Assembly: GCA_002451065.1 (NCBI GenBank)
Contig: DKBC01000300.1
Span: forward strand, 3,573 to 24,356
Direction of reading: 5' to 3'
Origin: Betaproteobacteria bacterium UBA6910
GTDB lineage: Bacteria; Pseudomonadota; Gammaproteobacteria; Burkholderiales; UBA6910
Length of the DNA stretch: 20,784 bases
Each line of letters starts with the position of its first letter. Position 1 is the first letter of the stretch. Of this stretch, positions 14,310 to 20,784 are shown piece after piece. Made by a program: the position numbers and the translations under genes. The notes beneath the pieces are model-generated. The model had not been told where the DNA came from, ran no database searches, and was given only the letters and a program-made list of their open reading frames with translations.

Positions 14310-16556
14310 CTAGCGACTGAAGACGTCGATGGGCGATCCAATGGTGAGATAAGCGGCCCGCTGCCCGTTTTCCGATACTCCGTAGGACAGGTATACCGGT
14401 CCCAGCTTGCTGTCCACCGCCAGGTACGCCGCGCCTCCCAACAGCAGCCCTTTCCCGGTGGCGCCGTCGAGCCGCTGATACATGTTTCCCACCTCCAGGG
14501 TCCCGCCCACGTACACCCCGGTCCCCAAGGTTTCGCTGAGATCGGCCACGCGGCGGCGAAAACCGGCGCCGGCGAAAACGTACTCTCGTCCGCGCAAGGA
14601 GCCGATCTTGTAGCCAGACAGGGTGAAGGGCCCGCCCAGGGTGAACTGATCATAAAACGGCGCCTCGGTGCCCAGGTCACTGCCGCCCCTAGCCGTCAGG
14701 GTGACGACATTGCGGCCCCACGAGAAGTTGGATTGCCAACCGCCATCCAACAAAGAATACGAGTCGTCGGCGCCGAGCCCGGGCTGGGAGGAGAACACCC
14801 GGACACCCCCGATGCTCCCCTGGGTGGGAAACACCGCCTTGTCCAGTTGGTCGTAAACGAAGCTGGCGGTGATGGCGCCCCGTTTCACGTAGCCGACTTC
14901 CACCGGGAGGGTGCCGATGTCCTGTTCGCTGTCCAGCCCGCCCCATTCGACGCCTGTCCGCAGCTCACCCCACGTGCCCAGGGCCGCCCCTAGGTCCAGC
15001 CCGACACCCCAGCGCCGGGTGTCGAAGCGCGCGACCCGCTGATCGTTCACGAACAGGTCGTCCTCCCTCTGGAGGGCGGATAGCCGTGGCGCCAAGAAAA
15101 AACGCCGGCGGACATCGATCGGCTGGTAAAACTCGGTGAAGAAAGCCATTGGCTGGCCCACCTGAAGCGAGGCGCGCCATTCCCCGCCCAGGGAATTGAG
15201 CCAGCGACGGTTATAGTCCACCCGGATGCCCCACTCGGTCTGGCCTTGAAGATCCGTCGAAAGGTTGAGGTCGAACTGCAGATAATCCGGTCCCCTCTGC
15301 TTCTCCTCCGCAATGTAGGTAAGGACATTGCGGGAATCTTTGGCGCTGACCTGATAGCTCACTGAATCAAAGTCGCCGCTGGCGACGATCCGGTCGGCGT
15401 CGGCCGCGACCTTCTCCCGGTCGTACGCATCGCCCGGCTTGACTTCGATCAGGGTCGAGATCACTTCCGGGTTGGTGTAGTTGAGTCCGGTGAGGCGCAC
15501 CTCGTCCAGCTTGACGTTGGGCGCCCCGGCCACCTGCCCCACCCCCGAGCGCCAGGCCGCGTATGCCTCGGGGCTGAGGCTGTAACGCTCGAGCTTCCCG
15601 GCCAACTGGCGCGCCGCGGCTTCGCCGACGGGAATCGCCTCCGGCACCTTGGCGAAATCTGCGGAGCCGATGTCCTGCAGTACCACCGACACGGCGACAT
15701 CGCGATCAGTGAGTGTCGCGAGTTGGGCTTTCTCGTTGGCCTCGATAGCCACGTTCATGGCCTGGCCCAGCACGGCCAGCGCGTCGGTGAGGTCGGCGCG
15801 TTTCCGGGGCGGGTTGGAAACCGGCACCGCAATCACCACGTCGGCGCACGTCTCCCGCGCCACGTCCACGGGAAGGTTGCGCACCAGCATCCCGTCCACC
15901 AGCAGCTTTCCCTCCCGGTCGACCGGCGCGAAGGCCCCGGGCACCGCCATGCTGGCGCGCATGGCCACCGTGAGATCGCCCCGGTCCATCACCACCATCT
16001 CCCCGGACTCGATGTCCGTGGCCACCGCCTTGAACGGGATGGGAAGGTCGGTAAACCGCTCGGTCTGGCGGGCCCCGGCCACGATGCGACGAAACAGGTC
16101 CTCCACCTGGTGGGTGGGCACGAAGCCCTTCGGGAACTCGAGCTTGCCTTCCTTGACCCCCAGCTCGAGGCCATTCACAAAGATAAAATCCAGGCGCTTG
16201 CGCTGCACTGGAATGTTTTGGCGCGGAGCGCTTTCGAGAACGTCCTTCCAGTTAACGGAAGTGATGACTTTCTCCAGTTCCGCAGAACCCAACCCCGTGG
16301 CGTACGCGGCACCGACGATGGCGCCCATGGATGTGCCGGCGATGCAGTCCACCGGGATGCGCATCTCTTCCAGAACCTTGATGACGCCGATATGCGCAGC
16401 CCCCTTGGCGCCGCCCCCGCCGAGGACGAGGCCGATGCGCGGGCGCTTCTCCGTAGGAGGCTGATCCTGCGCCCCATGCAAAGGAACGGGGAGGGAAACC
16501 ATCAAAACGATCCAGAGCAGCCGCCAGGGCTCAATCGAAAAAAGGCGCGGACGCAT
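14310..16556 (-). CDS. Patatin-like phospholipase with POTRA and outer-membrane barrel (PlpD-like, type Vd secretion)
   Basis: The protein is 748 aa from this start. Residue numbers here count from the upstream ATG at 16562 (750 aa). A signal peptide (about 1-31) is followed by a patatin domain: oxyanion loop GGGGAKG (48-54), nucleophile elbow GTSMG with S78, and catalytic Asp in VDG (D223). Next is a POTRA-like region (about 348-415, NVKLDEVRLTGLNYTNPEVI). A C-terminal 16-strand-type barrel of the BamA/surface-antigen kind (about 430-750) ends ...TIGSPIDVFSR. This is the layout of PlpD of Pseudomonas aeruginosa, a type Vd autotransporter whose lipase domain crosses the membrane through its own barrel. 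The start at 16556 has GGAG 6 nt upstream; 16562 is too close to it. Lipase activity and surface release are inferred from the family. Confidence 0.92.
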   Translation of the reverse strand: MRPRLFSIEPWRLLWIVLMVSLPVPLHGAQDQPPTEKRPRIGLVLGGGGAKGAAHIGVIKVLEEMRIPVDCIAGTSMGAIVGAAYATGLGSAELEKVITSVNWKDVLESAPRQNIPVQRKRLDFIFVNGLELGVKEGKLEFPKGFVPTHQVEDLFRRIVAGARQTERFTDLPIPFKAVATDIESGEMVVMDRGDLTVAMRASMAVPGAFAPVDREGKLLVDGMLVRNLPVDVARETCADVVIAVPVSNPPRKRADLTDALAVLGQAMNVAIEANEKAQLATLTDRDVAVSVVLQDIGSADFAKVPEAIPVGEAAARQLAGKLERYSLSPEAYAAWRSGVGQVAGAPNVKLDEVRLTGLNYTNPEVISTLIEVKPGDAYDREKVAADADRIVASGDFDSVSYQVSAKDSRNVLTYIAEEKQRGPDYLQFDLNLSTDLQGQTEWGIRVDYNRRWLNSLGGEWRASLQVGQPMAFFTEFYQPIDVRRRFFLAPRLSALQREDDLFVNDQRVARFDTRRWGVGLDLGAALGTWGELRTGVEWGGLDSEQDIGTLPVEVGYVKRGAITASFVYDQLDKAVFPTQGSIGGVRVFSSQPGLGADDSYSLLDGGWQSNFSWGRNVVTLTARGGSDLGTEAPFYDQFTLGGPFTLSGYKIGSLRGREYVFAGAGFRRRVADLSETLGTGVYVGGTLEVGNMYQRLDGATGKGLLLGGAAYLAVDSKLGPVYLSYGVSENGQRAAYLTIGSPIDVFSR

Positions 16557-16587
16557 GCGCATCTCCAGGGTGCGGGAGGACAGCGGG

Positions 16588-16593
16588 ATTATA
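16588..16593 (-). promoter_or_regulatory. Possible -10 box for the patatin-like gene
   Basis: On the minus strand a perfect TATAAT lies about 31 bp upstream of the chosen start codon, in the 89-bp divergent gap with the gene at 16646. No convincing -35 element sits at the right distance, so this is a tentative promoter call. Confidence 0.35.
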
Positions 16594-16645
16594 TTCGTCT
16601 CTCGGGTCTTGCACGGTCGAAGGTGTTGCGACGAAAATCTCGCCC

Positions 16646-17671
16646 ATGGGATTTCTCAGGCGCCTTTTCGGAACAGCGGCTGCGGACGATTCCGAGGGGC
16701 CCGACGATGCCACGACCGACGAGGCCATCGAGCGCGCCGTCGCCCACATCGACCCCAAGCTGCGCCTGGTGGCGGGATACCGCAGGGAATTGCGGCCGCC
16801 GGTGAGAATCGCGCTCAAGTTCGCCCGCGAGATGGCGGGCCGGATCCCTGGGCCGGTAACACTCAGTGCGGGCGCCTGGTCCACAGACCCCCTCCTCCGG
16901 CTGATCTTCGCCGCGCCCACGGACATCGGGCAGCGGCTGAGCCGCGGCCAGGAACTGCAGGCGTACGTCAACAAGCGGGGCGCTGCCACATCGGAGATCT
17001 ACGTCCTGTTTGCCGCCCGGCGGGATGAACGAACGGTGCTCGGCGCGGAACTCCACGGCAACATGGTCCGCACCGATGTCGCCCAGCGCACCGTCAGTTT
17101 CGCCCAACATCAAGCCACCATTCCCTGCGCCACGGAGGAAGAACTGCGGGCCGAGATGGAGCGCCGCGCATTCGTTTTCCTGCTCAACCGGGTGCTCGCC
17201 CGAATCAGCGGGCTGAAATCCAGGACCCGGGAACTGGAGCAGCAGCGGGCCATGCTGTCGACGCGCCTGATGCTCCTGAAACAGCGCGGAGGCGGCCTCG
17301 AAGACGCCTTTGGACCAAGCGAGAACGTTTCTGACGTCGAAGTAATCGAAAGAAAGCTCGCCGAAAATGCCCGTTACCTTGAATCGACCAAGGCCAGCGT
17401 GGGCACCCTGGACCGCTATCTCGATCAGGCCCGGGCCGTGCTCAGCAACCCAGGAGACTTCCTTTACCTGACCGAAGTCCAGTTGCGGGTGAACAGCATG
17501 AACCAGATCATTGGGCCCGGAGCACCGGGGCCCGCCATGGAGTTCAACCTGGTGGAGGTGCAGCTGGCCGAGGACCCGCCGCGCCAGGGCACCGTGATGG
17601 TCGGCCGACTGCCGTCGGGAGAGGTGATCAGCCGCGGCGACATGCTTCGGGATGCCGAACGCTTTCTTTGA
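16646..17671 (+). CDS. Conserved hypothetical protein (341 aa) with coiled-coil segment
   Basis: The product starts MGFLRRLFGTAAADD, with no signal peptide or membrane helix, and appears soluble. The N-terminal half mixes helices and strands (LRLVAGYRRELRPPVRIALKFAREM, DPLLRLIFAAPTDIGQRLSRGQELQAYV, SEIYVLFAARRDERTVLGAELHGNMVRTDV). A coiled coil covers about residues 170-215 (RAEMERRAFVFLLNRVLARISGLKSRTRELEQQRAML). The C-terminal part includes a second helical stretch (VEVIERKLAENARYLESTKASVGTLDRYLDQA). I recognise no catalytic motif and assign no function. It lacks a good ribosome binding site at this ATG. It is divergent from the patatin-like gene and precedes the small lipoprotein genes. 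Codon use is normal for the window, supporting a real gene. Confidence 0.8.
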   Translation: MGFLRRLFGTAAADDSEGPDDATTDEAIERAVAHIDPKLRLVAGYRRELRPPVRIALKFAREMAGRIPGPVTLSAGAWSTDPLLRLIFAAPTDIGQRLSRGQELQAYVNKRGAATSEIYVLFAARRDERTVLGAELHGNMVRTDVAQRTVSFAQHQATIPCATEEELRAEMERRAFVFLLNRVLARISGLKSRTRELEQQRAMLSTRLMLLKQRGGGLEDAFGPSENVSDVEVIERKLAENARYLESTKASVGTLDRYLDQARAVLSNPGDFLYLTEVQLRVNSMNQIIGPGAPGPAMEFNLVEVQLAEDPPRQGTVMVGRLPSGEVISRGDMLRDAERFL

Positions 17672-17808
17672 CAAGGAAGTTGTCATCCGTGCGGGCAAGG
17701 AAGAAAATAGCGCTGCCGAGATCCGGGGCCGCCCCAATTGCCCGGAGCGCAGGAGCATTCCCTCAATAGGGCTGCGGACCTTTTTTGTCAGCTTGCAAGG
17801 AGAACGAG

Positions 17809-18024
17809 ATGCAAAAACGAATCAACACCTGGGCCTTGATCGTCACGGTAGCGGCCGCGCTGGGAATGGGAGCCTGTAGCGGCGGCGGAGCGGAGATCAA
17901 GAGCGAGATCACCACCACGACCAAGGGACAGCAGCTGCTGGACCTGCAAAAGGCCTACGAGGCCGGAGCCATGTCCAAGGACGAGTACGAGCGCGAGCGC
18001 AAGCGCGTCCTTGAAAGCAAGTAA
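17809..18024 (+). CDS. Small SHOCT-domain lipoprotein (copy 1)
   Basis: The 71-aa product has an N-terminal lipoprotein signal: positive MQKR, hydrophobic core ALIVTVAAALGMG, then a lipobox ending in Cys23 (LGMGAC). After a Gly-rich linker and a Thr-rich stretch (SEITTTTKG) comes a SHOCT motif, about 30 residues (GQQLLDLQKAYEAGAMSKDE, then YERERKRVL). SHOCT domains are short C-terminal oligomerisation or interaction modules. AAGGAG at 17797-17802 fixes the start at 17809, though the frame extends to 17785. It is a close relative of the lipoprotein at 18428-18619. Location is probably the periplasmic face of a membrane; function unknown. Confidence 0.85.
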   Translation: MQKRINTWALIVTVAAALGMGACSGGGAEIKSEITTTTKGQQLLDLQKAYEAGAMSKDEYERERKRVLESK

Positions 18025-18057
18025 CAGTCTTGAACATCACGCCCGGGCGCTTTGCTC

Positions 18058-18357
18058 ATGGTGGATGGCCGCAAGCTGATCCTCCCCGCGGAGCTCCGGG
18101 TCTGCGCCACCTGCAGCTACTGGGACGGCGCCCGCAGCCATGATGCGGAAACCAAGTTGGTGGTGGTGGAGCACCGCTGTCCCGGGGAGTGCCTTCTCCG
18201 TGAGGAACAGATAGGCTGCACCACTCCGGCCGACGGTCTCAAGCTCTGCGCCTGGGAACCCATCGAGTCCGAGCCCCCTTCCGGCACTTCCGCGACCGGT
18301 CCGGAGGGGCCGGAATTCGATGAGCAATCCGCAGCGCCGAAAATTGGCACTTCATGA
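18058..18357 (+). CDS. Small cysteine-containing hypothetical protein (99 aa)
   Basis: This short soluble protein sits between the two SHOCT lipoprotein genes. Cysteines occur as CATCSYWDG, then CPGECLL, then GCTTP and LCAWEP. Two close pairs (CxxC and CPGEC) with two more Cys look like a small metal or disulfide site. The C-terminal 25 residues are Gly/Pro/Ser-rich and probably disordered. No signal peptide. The ATG at 18058 lacks a clear ribosome binding site, and a TTG two codons upstream is in frame. The ordered spacing of Cys, Trp and Gly argues for a real gene, though length alone would not. I do not recognise a named family. Confidence 0.6.
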   Translation: MVDGRKLILPAELRVCATCSYWDGARSHDAETKLVVVEHRCPGECLLREEQIGCTTPADGLKLCAWEPIESEPPSGTSATGPEGPEFDEQSAAPKIGTS

Positions 18358-18427
18358 GTCCCTGGTCCAGGTGTCGGGCCGCGTCCGTGGCCTGCGTCGA
18401 GCGCACATCCCTGAGGAAGCAGCTGAA

Positions 18428-18619
18428 ATGCGCGCATTAATGGTTGCAGCAATAATCGCAGCGGCCTTGGCCGCGGGCTGCGGCGGAGAGAAAGTCGAGC
18501 ACCGCGGCACCACCGCCACCACCGGGAAACAACTCATGGATCTCCAGAAAGCCTACGAGGCCGGTGTGATAAGCAAGGATGAGTACGAGCAGGCGCGCAA
18601 AAAAATTCTGAATCCTTAG
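18428..18619 (+). CDS. Small SHOCT-domain lipoprotein (copy 2)
   Basis: The 63-aa product begins MRALMVAAIIAAALAAGCGG, a compact lipoprotein signal with lipobox Cys18. The SHOCT segment (GKQLMDLQKAYEAGVISKDE, then YEQARKKIL) matches that of the gene at 17809-18024 at 21 of 29 positions. The Thr-rich linker (HRGTTATTG) is also alike. The two are clearly paralogues from a local duplication. The frame extends up to 18320, but that would place the signal peptide internally, so 18428 is chosen; GAGGAAG lies about 10 nt upstream. Function unknown. Confidence 0.8.
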   Translation: MRALMVAAIIAAALAAGCGGEKVEHRGTTATTGKQLMDLQKAYEAGVISKDEYEQARKKILNP

Positions 18620-19020
18620 CAGGCGGGCGCAAGAGGGACAGTGGTCAAGCGGCGCCACGCCCCTCGCAGAGGTCGACGCCGGCCGCTGGCAGGACGATCG
18701 GGCGCCGATTGAGGGCAATCCGATACGACCCCGAAAACCGGATTGCGGGATTCTCACTTCTAACGGCGCCGCCGCGCCCCGGCGCGCCAAGGATAACCTG
18801 AGCATTGGCTGGCTTACCGGACGCTGAGCCTGGGTCGCGTTCCGGAATCACCATGGCGAGTCCGGCATACCGACCTGCTGGGCAGCAAGCACAGCGTTCT
18901 GAACAAAGAGGACGTTGGGCCGGAGACATCGGCACCCGGTAAACAAATGGCACGCCCGGACCCCCGATGCAGGGTGGTTAACCAAAGTCGACGTCCGGAT
19001 GATTGCCGGGTCTGAAATAG
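18620..19020. other. Stretch without a supportable gene
   Basis: About 400 bp follow the second lipoprotein gene with stops in all forward frames and no convincing promoter, terminator or repeat. The open frames on the minus strand (18645-18953 and 18814-19323) have compositions and motifs unlike real proteins and no ribosome binding sites. With the decayed gene piece just downstream, the stretch may be remnant DNA, but no homologous protein segment could be read in it. Confidence 0.6.
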
Positions 19021-19251
19021 CAAGACGCCGTTCACGACAACACTCGGACTCTCGTTGGTGCTGGGCGCGGTCTCGATCCCAACGCCTGGTTCAACACCGT
19101 GGAACTGGTCGCGGCCGAAAAAGTGGGAGGTGAAACTGCCCAGCACGTGAGCAAGATCAACAAGTATTACCTTGCGTATGTCATGGTCGAACTCGAGCGC
19201 GCGGAACGCGCCCGGGTCAAGCAGGAACTCCGGCGGCGAGCCGACCATTAA
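19021..19251 (+). pseudogene. Remnant of a lytic transglycosylase (MltF-type) C-terminus
   Basis: The frame is open from the TAG at 19018-19020 to the TAA at 19249-19251 but has no plausible start codon. From 19069 it reads GLDPNAWFNTVELVAAEKVG, then GETAQHVSKINKYYLAYVMV and a charged tail. This strongly recalls the C-terminal end of periplasmic lytic murein transglycosylases of the MltF/Slt70-like group (GLDPN-WF-NVE-...-ETV-YV-NI-KYY-AY). Those enzymes cut peptidoglycan and are over 400 residues long; only about 60 residues survive here, with no catalytic Glu domain upstream in any frame I read. The simplest reading is a 5'-deleted, dead copy. Family recall is from memory, not a search. Confidence 0.55.
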
Positions 19252-19415
19252 CCGCGATAGGGCAAGGGGATCCCAGCCTACGGAAACTGCTGCAGGAGCT
19301 CTTTGCCGCCCATCGAGGTTCAATGTTGCATTTTTGCGACGAATATCGGAAGGAAAGCGAGAGCTGCAGTGCCCGCTTGGCGAAAGGGTGCGCCGGGGGG
19401 AAAAAAGTGTCTAGA

Positions 19416-20375
19416 ATGGAATTGCAGAAGCGAAAATCAAATATTCTGATGCGTGGAAATTGGCACAAAATTCGGGTCTTGGCCTTTGCCGCGGCGGGCG
19501 CGTTTGCCATCGCTCCTGCCGTCGGGGCCGCGGGAAGCTACGAGCTCCTGCCCAGTGGCGCCGCCGATGGCGATAGCGCGCACTTTGTGCTGGGCGTCAC
19601 CCCATTTTCACGCGATCCTCTGACGGCGCCGGGGTTGGGCGTGGGGCGCTATGGGGTCGGATTCGGGGCCAGCACTTATGCCTGGCGGTCCGGCCTTGAC
19701 GAATGGGAGGGCAGGGCAGCCCGCGAACAAGCCGTTGCCGGCGTTTTCGTCACTCCGGCCATCAGTTACCGCGCCACCGGCACCCTTGCCTTGGACGCCG
19801 GGGTTGCTCTGCGCTACCGCTTGGGGCCATCTGCAGGGTCCCAGTTTCCAGCCAGCCTGCAGGATCCCCTTTCCCGTGCCTCAGGGTTGCGCGGCGCTGA
19901 CCTGAATCTCGGGCTGCGCTATGCCCTCGACCCCGGGACCGAAGTCGGTTTGGCATACCGGTCCCGGTTCCGGGACGACACGTTGAGCCAGTGGTATCCG
20001 ATCACGCGGTATTCAGATTTCACGACCCCGGGCGTGCAGGTTCCAGGTGTTACGGTTCCGCAAGCCGTGGCCGCGACAGTGTCCCACCAGTTTGGCAAGC
20101 GATGGGCCCTTACCGGCGCCCTGGGCTGGCAGGAACTGGCCCAGTCCGAGCGCGTTGCGTGGTCACAAGGCGGGGCATTGGGCGGCGGCGAAGCCTGGTT
20201 CGCCGGTGTCGGCGCAAGATATTCCCTGCGGGAGAATCTCGGGGTCGGGATGGCCGTGGAGTATCTTTATGGCAGCGGCCTCGATCCGGCGCGCCGCAAC
20301 CTCGTCCCCCCCGCCTTGCCCGCGGGTGACAGCAGCTACTACTTCTTCGGGCTCGACCTGAACTGGCGTTTCTGA
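19416..20375 (+). CDS. Outer-membrane beta-barrel protein (FadL/OmpP1-like in outline)
   Basis: The 319-aa product has a signal peptide (core IRVLAFAAAGAFAIAPAVGAAG). The mature chain is rich in alternating amphipathic strands and Gly/Tyr/Arg, and ends ...YYFFGLDLNWRF, with a terminal Phe as in outer-membrane barrels. LRYALDPGTEVGLAYRSRF and the later GKRWALTGALGWQEL resemble strands of FadL-type hydrophobic-substrate channels. At about 290 mature residues it is shorter than FadL (about 420) and shows no NPA-type N-terminal plug, so it may be a different small barrel. Start choice is uncertain: ATG 19416 gives a long n-region, while ATG 19449 gives a textbook signal peptide; neither has a strong ribosome binding site. 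It converges on pgi. Confidence 0.8.
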   Translation: MELQKRKSNILMRGNWHKIRVLAFAAAGAFAIAPAVGAAGSYELLPSGAADGDSAHFVLGVTPFSRDPLTAPGLGVGRYGVGFGASTYAWRSGLDEWEGRAAREQAVAGVFVTPAISYRATGTLALDAGVALRYRLGPSAGSQFPASLQDPLSRASGLRGADLNLGLRYALDPGTEVGLAYRSRFRDDTLSQWYPITRYSDFTTPGVQVPGVTVPQAVAATVSHQFGKRWALTGALGWQELAQSERVAWSQGGALGGGEAWFAGVGARYSLRENLGVGMAVEYLYGSGLDPARRNLVPPALPAGDSSYYFFGLDLNWRF

Positions 20376-20430
20376 GTCGCCGTCGCTACCGGTAACCGAG
20401 TTTCCTCGGACCCGTTGTTGCCGAAGCTTC

Positions 20431-20784
20431 CTATTTCCCTCGCCGAGCCCGATATCGGCGGATCAAGGCATTGGTTGAACTGTCATGACCCAGATGGATT
20501 GCATCGCGGTCTTCCAGTTCCGGCACGATGCGCTGGGCGAGGGCCTTGCCCAGTTCCACTCCCCACTGGTCGAAAGCATTCACGCCCCAGATCACCGACT
20601 GGGTGAACACGCAGTGCTCGTAGAGGGCCACCAGCGCGCCCAAGGTTTGCGGCGTTAGCCGCTGGGCCAGGATGGTACTGGAAGGGCGATTACCCTCGAA
20701 CACCTTGTGCGGGATCAAATCCGCTGAAACACCCACGCTCCTCACTTCCTGGGCAGTCTTGCCGAAAGCCAGCGCCTCGGTCTG
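20431..20784 (-). CDS. pgi: Glucose-6-phosphate isomerase, C-terminal part (5' end outside window)
   Basis: This is the last 117 residues of phosphoglucose isomerase, which interconverts glucose-6-phosphate and fructose-6-phosphate in the cytoplasm. The frame stays open to the window edge, reading [20 protein letters not shown] before the first internal Met. Recognisable segments are [14 protein letters not shown] with the catalytic His, [15 protein letters not shown], and the family signature [13 protein letters not shown] with the active-site Lys. It ends near [18 protein letters not shown]. Its stop is 55 bp from the stop of the converging barrel gene; a small hairpin (CCGAG/CTCGG, 20396-20409) in that gap is too weak to call a terminator. 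Confidence 0.96.
   Translation of the reverse strand, partial: QTEALAFGKTAQEVRSVGVSADLIPHKVFEGNRPSSTILAQRLTPQTLGALVALYEHCVFTQSVIWGVNAFDQWGVELGKALAQRIVPELEDRDAIHLGHDSSTNALIRRYRARRGK

Noticed and set aside
15723..16805. 360-aa forward open frame opposite the patatin-like gene
   Set aside because: His/Arg-rich shadow of a gene with intact catalytic motifs on the other strand.
17732..17760. Possible hairpin (TCCGGG/CCCGGA) after the 341-aa gene
   Set aside because: Short stem, long loop and no following T run, so a terminator is not supported.
18814..19323. 169-aa open frame on the minus strand in the gene-poor gap
   Set aside because: No start signal or motif, and the opposite strand carries the transglycosylase-like remnant over part of it.
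20396..20409. Small hairpin between the barrel gene and pgi as a terminator
   Set aside because: Only a 5-bp stem with a 4-nt loop and no T tract on either strand.

Overview
The window is GC-rich, densely coded proteobacterial DNA. The mix of a regulatory [NiFe]-hydrogenase with its kinase and sigma-54 activator, a QseBC/PmrAB-like two-component pair next to an HtrA protease, a TonB-like protein and a patatin-barrel (type Vd) outer-membrane protein fits a Beta- or Gammaproteobacterium able to use H2. I favour the beta side, but that is inference. No tRNA, rRNA, CRISPR array or insertion sequence was seen.

Region 1 (1-6174) is a hydrogen- and nickel-sensing block. It holds the C-terminal part of a HoxA-like sigma-54 activator, a palindromic intergenic repeat, hoxB and hoxC (regulatory hydrogenase), nikR (nickel repressor), a HoxJ/HupT-like PAS histidine kinase, and a HoxN/NixA-type nickel permease. 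HoxBC should detect H2 and signal through the kinase to HoxA. NikR should report nickel, the hydrogenase cofactor metal. In front of the permease lie a NikR-type dyad and an overlapping sigma-54-like element, so nickel uptake may be gated by both signals. No catalytic hydrogenase or maturation genes are in view.

Region 2 (6261-10746) is an envelope-stress block: a TonB-like protein, a PmrA/QseB-type direct repeat, an HtrA/DegP protease, a strong terminator, then an OmpR-family response regulator and its sensor kinase overlapping by 4 bp.

Region 3 (10743-18619) holds envelope and unknown genes: a small conserved protein on the minus strand, a small exported protein, a long MscS-family channel with a coiled-coil periplasmic part, a convergent PlpD-like patatin/POTRA/barrel protein, a divergent 341-aa protein of unknown function, and two short SHOCT-domain lipoproteins flanking a cysteine-containing small ORF.

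Region 4 (18620-20784) starts with about 800 bp lacking an intact gene. Inside it is a decayed C-terminal piece resembling an MltF-type lytic transglycosylase. A short outer-membrane barrel protein follows, and then the C-terminal end of glucose-6-phosphate isomerase on the minus strand, running off the window.
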